DNA of 64,000 nucleotides, from contig JAGXNT010000095.1 in the NCBI GenBank assembly GCA_019894765.1, positions 1-64,000 of the forward strand, given 5' to 3'. Within the stretch, counting starts at the first letter, position 1, and each line of letters starts with the position of its first letter. This DNA is from Candidatus Heimdallarchaeota archaeon (lineage in GTDB: Archaea; Asgardarchaeota; Heimdallarchaeia; JABLTI01). The position numbers and the translations under genes were made by a program. The notes below the pieces were generated by a model. The model was not told the DNA's origin. It worked only from the letters and a program-made list of their open reading frames with translations, and ran no database searches. This document shows, in pieces, positions 61,015-64,000 of the stretch.

Positions 61015-62199
61015 TTATTTCTTTTTCAGAAAGTCTCTTACCATTAAAGCTACTGCTGCTCCTTCGCCTGCTGCAGCTGCCGCTTGTTTTGTAGAGCCTG
61101 CTCGGCAATCACCAGCCGCAAATAGTCCAGGAGTACTTGTCATCATGTTTGTTTTTGTTACTATGAATCCACCTTCATCACAGTCTACAAAATCCTTAAC
61201 AAATACTGCATTTGGCTTTATTCCAATGAAGATAAAAACACCATCCGGATATAGTATGATATCTTTCTTTGTTTCTTTATCATAGAATTTTACTCCCTTC
61301 AAAGTTTTCTTTGGACCTACGATGAATTCTTTAACAACTTTGTTTTTTACTAATTCCACATTTGGTATTTCAGATATTTTCTGTTTTAGAACGGCTGATG
61401 CTTTCCATTCATCTGATCTTCCCACGATTGTAACCTTGGATGCAAATCGAGCCAAAAATACTGATTCCTCGAAAGCAGAATTTCCTCCTCCGATAACCAT
61501 GACTTCTTTTCCTTTGTAAAATGGACCATCACAAGTGCTACAGAAGTGGATTTTGTATCCAAGTAATTTTCTCTCTCCTGGAACTTCAAGCATTTTATAT
61601 TCACTCCCTGTAGCAATAACCATTGCTTTCGCATCTATTTCATCTCCTGCTGTTGTTGTAGCTACTAAGCAATGTCCCATATCATCTATGCTTGCAATTT
61701 CTGTTGCTTTAATGAATTCCACACCAAATTTTTCAACTTGTTCTGTAATTCTATCAGCTAATTCATTTCCTGAAATTCCATCAGGAAATCCAGGAAAATT
61801 ATCTAGTCTCTCTGTTACTCCAATCTGTCCTCCCAAGGCACTTTTTTCAGCAAGTGCAGTATCATAACCTTCACGAGAAGTATAAAGAGCACAAGTTAAA
61901 CCTGCGGGACCTCCACCTATGATCAAAATGTCGTGATACTTGTGTTTAGGTGTTGTTAATAAGCCTAATTTTTGCGCCAACTCCGCATTCGTTGGAACCA
62001 CAAGATACGTACCATCATCGAATTCAATGGTTGGCACCCGTCGTTTTCCATCATTAATTTTCTCAACAATTAATGCTGCTTCCTCATTCTCATCTATATC
62101 TATCCAATTATACGGAATTCGGTGTCCACCAAGAAATGTTTTTGATCGCTTACAATCAGAGCACCAAGAGGTTCCATAAAAATTCGTAATCTTTACCAT
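61015..62199 (-). CDS. Glutaredoxin-thioredoxin reductase fusion
   Basis: A 394-residue flavoprotein with an N-terminal glutaredoxin-like domain (1-80, active site WCSDC) joined to a thioredoxin reductase-like domain: FAD site ILIIGGGPAGLTCALYTSREG, redox motif HFCSTCDGP, NAD(P) site MVIGGGNSAFEESVFLA, and C-terminal FAD motif TPGLFAAGDCR. The first domain could be the electron acceptor of the reductase in the same chain, replacing a separate thioredoxin. It is convergent with the tRNA gene. Confidence 0.9.
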   Translation of the reverse strand: MVKITNFYGTSWCSDCKRSKTFLGGHRIPYNWIDIDENEEAALIVEKINDGKRRVPTIEFDDGTYLVVPTNAELAQKLGLLTTPKHKYHDILIIGGGPAGLTCALYTSREGYDTALAEKSALGGQIGVTERLDNFPGFPDGISGNELADRITEQVEKFGVEFIKATEIASIDDMGHCLVATTTAGDEIDAKAMVIATGSEYKMLEVPGERKLLGYKIHFCSTCDGPFYKGKEVMVIGGGNSAFEESVFLARFASKVTIVGRSDEWKASAVLKQKISEIPNVELVKNKVVKEFIVGPKKTLKGVKFYDKETKKDIILYPDGVFIFIGIKPNAVFVKDFVDCDEGGFIVTKTNMMTSTPGLFAAGDCRAGSTKQAAAAAGEGAAVALMVRDFLKKK

Positions 62200-62261
62200 A
62201 TGATAATGCTGTCATGGTTAGTTTTAATTTTTTTCATTCATTAAACCGGATAATTACCCAA

Positions 62262-62702
62262 TTATTTACCATTTAGTGAGTTCATTTGTTTGATATATTC
62301 ACTAATTGATTTTGTGATATTTGTGGATGTCTCTTTTGCTTTCTTCTGATCAATTTGACTATAATTGTTAAGTAGAAATGAGTAGTATTGCATATAGGCT
62401 TCCATTTGAAGATTAATATTTGAGATTATTTTATCTATGGCTTCTAAACCTTTCTCTGAAATGGAATAACCATATGGTTTAACTGCATGCAATTTCAAAT
62501 ATCCCCTAACATGCAAATTGTGTACGGATGGATAAATTGTTCCTTTCTTTGGTTCCCATAATCCTTCAAACGATTCCTTTAAAACAGCCATTATTTCTGT
62601 CACTTTCTTTGGAGTATCTTTTGATTTCGCGAACTCCATAAGAATTGCCACTTGAATCGAACTCGTTTTTCCTACTCCTGATACAACATCGAGAATCCAC
62701 AT
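62262..62702 (-). CDS. PadR-family transcriptional regulator
   Basis: A protein of about 146 residues: winged helix with SIQVAILMEFAKSKDTPKKVTEIM, the PadR turn GTIYPSVHNLHVRGYLKL and the wing KPYGYSISEKGLEAI, then a long helix (residues 100-140) for dimerisation. PadR proteins repress genes for small-molecule stress. TTG 62708 would add two residues; I take ATG 62702. No clear ligand or target. Confidence 0.85.
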   Translation of the reverse strand: MWILDVVSGVGKTSSIQVAILMEFAKSKDTPKKVTEIMAVLKESFEGLWEPKKGTIYPSVHNLHVRGYLKLHAVKPYGYSISEKGLEAIDKIISNINLQMEAYMQYYSFLLNNYSQIDQKKAKETSTNITKSISEYIKQMNSLNGK

Positions 62703-62791
62703 ATTCAATCAGTTAGAGGTCTGACTTGAGTTATTTAAATGTTTCTTGGATGAAGAGACAAATTAAAGGAATTTATGGTTCAATTGCAGAA

Positions 62792-63694
62792 TTACGGTTT
62801 TTCACCTATTGTTATTATTCGATGAACGATTTCCTGTTCATGAGTTTGTTTTAGTTCTTTTTCAGTTATAGTTACTAATTTATTATAATAGTCGAAAACA
62901 ACACCATAGGCTTCATCGATTTCTTTCTCATTTTCGTTATTTCGTAGCAAGATATCTCTCACTTTTGCTTGTTGCTTTTTAGCTAAATCATATCTAAGTT
63001 TGAACCATTTCTTCTTTTCAGAAAAGTCATACCGTGTATCCGAAATCGTGAATACTGAGGTCCACCCATAACAAGTGATATTTTTTAAGCCAACTTCTTC
63101 AAAGAATTTCGGATAGAAATAAGTCCAAGGATTTCTTGGTATCATATCTTCTTTGTCTTTCATTCTCTCCATGCATTTGTATCTTACAGCTTTTTCTAAG
63201 AAATCAAATGCCTTTGTTATTTCTTCAGATGGATAATAATGTCTACTTGCAGGTAAAGGATCAATGGTTATGATTTTTCCATTGCTTTTAACTACTCGAG
63301 ACATTTGTTGTAAAGCGACTACTGGATCCAATAAATTATGAATAACAATATGAGAAATCGAATAATCAAAAGAATTTGACGGGATAGTAGTAGTTTCAAT
63401 TGGCTCATTTACAATAGAGATGTGTTCCTTAAATCGATTCTTCAAAGTTTCTACAAACGTTTCATCTGGTTCTAAACAGGTAAGTTTAATGTTGTCAAAT
63501 AGATTGAGAAGAATATTGGTGAAAAACCCACTTCCGGATCCTATCTCGAGAACTTTACTGTCAGGTTTCTGTAGGAAAGAAAGCCATTTCTGAAACTGCT
63601 TCTTAGCATCATCATCGTGTTCAAAATATCTTCCAACGGTTATATCGTCTACTCCTTGAAGCTTACTCCAATCATACTTTGTTTTATCCAACAA
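62792..63694 (-). CDS. Class I SAM-dependent methyltransferase
   Basis: A 300-residue methyltransferase: SAM site VLEIGSGSGFFTNIL, LTCLEPDETFVETLKNR as the second strand, and HIVIHNLLDPVVALQQMSRVVKSNGKIITIDP as motifs III to V. The last 110 residues are an added helical part. Substrate unknown. TTG start has GGAG six bases before. It precedes (in transcription follows) the truncated hydrolase, 27 bp away on the same strand. Confidence 0.85.
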   Translation of the reverse strand: MLDKTKYDWSKLQGVDDITVGRYFEHDDDAKKQFQKWLSFLQKPDSKVLEIGSGSGFFTNILLNLFDNIKLTCLEPDETFVETLKNRFKEHISIVNEPIETTTIPSNSFDYSISHIVIHNLLDPVVALQQMSRVVKSNGKIITIDPLPASRHYYPSEEITKAFDFLEKAVRYKCMERMKDKEDMIPRNPWTYFYPKFFEEVGLKNITCYGWTSVFTISDTRYDFSEKKKWFKLRYDLAKKQQAKVRDILLRNNENEKEIDEAYGVVFDYYNKLVTITEKELKQTHEQEIVHRIITIGEKP

Positions 63695-63721
63695 AATTAA
63701 CTCCTTAAAAACTAAAAAAAA

Positions 63722-64000
63722 TCACTTTAGTATTGATCTCTTGCGAATAAATTCATAGATTAGTTCATTAATCTTTTCCATCTCAGATTCATGCGTTAAA
63801 CTATGCGAGGATTTTTCCAGAAATACTAGTTCTTTATCTTCAGAGGAAACTCTATCATAAATTATCTTTGCTGATTTCCTTAACCATTTATCATCTAATG
63901 ATCCCTGGAGAATGAGAATAGGATCATTAATTGATGCTAGTTTCGACTTGTTATTTTTCAAAAGCTTTCGCAGTGTATTAGCAGGTCCAATAGGATACCC
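63722..64000 (-). CDS. Alpha/beta-hydrolase, C-terminal part (cut by window end)
   Basis: The frame is open to base 64000, so the N-terminal part lies outside. The visible 92 residues hold the end of an alpha/beta-hydrolase: strand DPILILQGSLDDKWLRKSA with the acid residue, and catalytic His in EKSSHSLTHESE. This pattern fits a serine aminopeptidase S33/monoacylglycerol-lipase-like protein. It is transcribed before the methyltransferase, so the two may form an operon. Confidence 0.75.
   Translation of the reverse strand, partial: GYPIGPANTLRKLLKNNKSKLASINDPILILQGSLDDKWLRKSAKIIYDRVSSEDKELVFLEKSSHSLTHESEMEKINELIYEFIRKRSILK

Noticed and set aside
1..64000. CRISPR arrays, insertion sequences, prophage or integrated elements
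   Set aside because: No regularly spaced repeats, no transposase or integrase, no terminal repeats and no abrupt coding change apart from the short RNA island at 50 kb were seen.

Overview
The window is an AT-rich stretch (coding and non-coding) from an archaeon, most likely an Asgard archaeon (Promethearchaeota). The archaeal signs are ribosomal protein eL42, the fibrillarin/Nop5 pair, CDC48, a tRNA with an excisable intron, TATA-box promoters, class III signal peptides and frequent GTG/TTG starts behind GGTG or GGAG ribosome-binding sites. The Asgard signs are a Snf7/ESCRT-III protein (39181-39846), a protein with two V4R/Bet3-like (TRAPP-type) halves (32682-33728) and a very large protein with a longin-like N-terminus (29279-32395). 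I infer the phylum from gene content only; the order within it is not resolved.

Layout. 1-8157: the end of a DUF438/PAS protein, an AIR-synthase-like protein, a B12/radical SAM protein, and a heterodimeric ABC exporter divergent from a duplicated ribbon-helix-helix-like protein with a 24-bp palindrome between them. 8166-16047: two paralogous giant sensors (REC plus many PAS/GAF domains, no kinase module). 16315-25278: creatininase-type amidohydrolase, HAD phosphatase, an arsenic-linked group (ArsM, two-domain retropepsin-like protein, ArsR, SWIM), alpha/beta hydrolase, CbiX-like protein and the TldD/TldE pair. 25632-29260: a surface glycoprotein, an M42 peptidase and the ADP-forming acyl-CoA synthetase alpha subunit. 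29279-42499: the eukaryote-like block: longin-like protein, V4R protein, LarC, HerA-like ATPase, helical protein, ESCRT-III, winged-helix protein and CDC48. 42689-49605: zinc ribbon, CysS, membrane protein, ABC-2 exporter and a GtrA-glycosyltransferase fusion. 50022-53200: a non-coding RNA locus inside a sulfur-relay cluster (TusA, DsrE2, TusD/C/B-like, ApbC). 53262-64000: PAC2, eL42, pilin-like protein, FlpA-Nop5, Sir2, polyferredoxin, small zinc ribbon, YjbQ, CopG-type RHH protein, tRNA-Thr, Grx-TrxR fusion, PadR, methyltransferase and a hydrolase cut by the window edge.

The most unusual element is at 50044-50200 on the minus strand. It reads as a 5S rRNA in circularly permuted order: the 3' half comes first, then a UGCG tetraloop joining what are normally the two free ends, then the 5' half. 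The new termini are sealed by a 14-bp helix, a TATA box lies 26 bp upstream and U-tracts follow. The second unusual RNA is tRNA-Thr(CGU) at 60888-60998, whose 31-nt intron interrupts the T-loop rather than the anticodon loop.

How the genes may work together: FlpA-Nop5 (box C/D methylation), eL42, 5S rRNA, tRNA-Thr and CysS make 50-61 kb rich in translation genes. TusA/DsrE2/TusDCB with ApbC form a sulfur-transfer and Fe-S module. ESCRT-III, CDC48 and the V4R and longin-like proteins are candidates for membrane remodelling or trafficking; no Vps4 is seen here.
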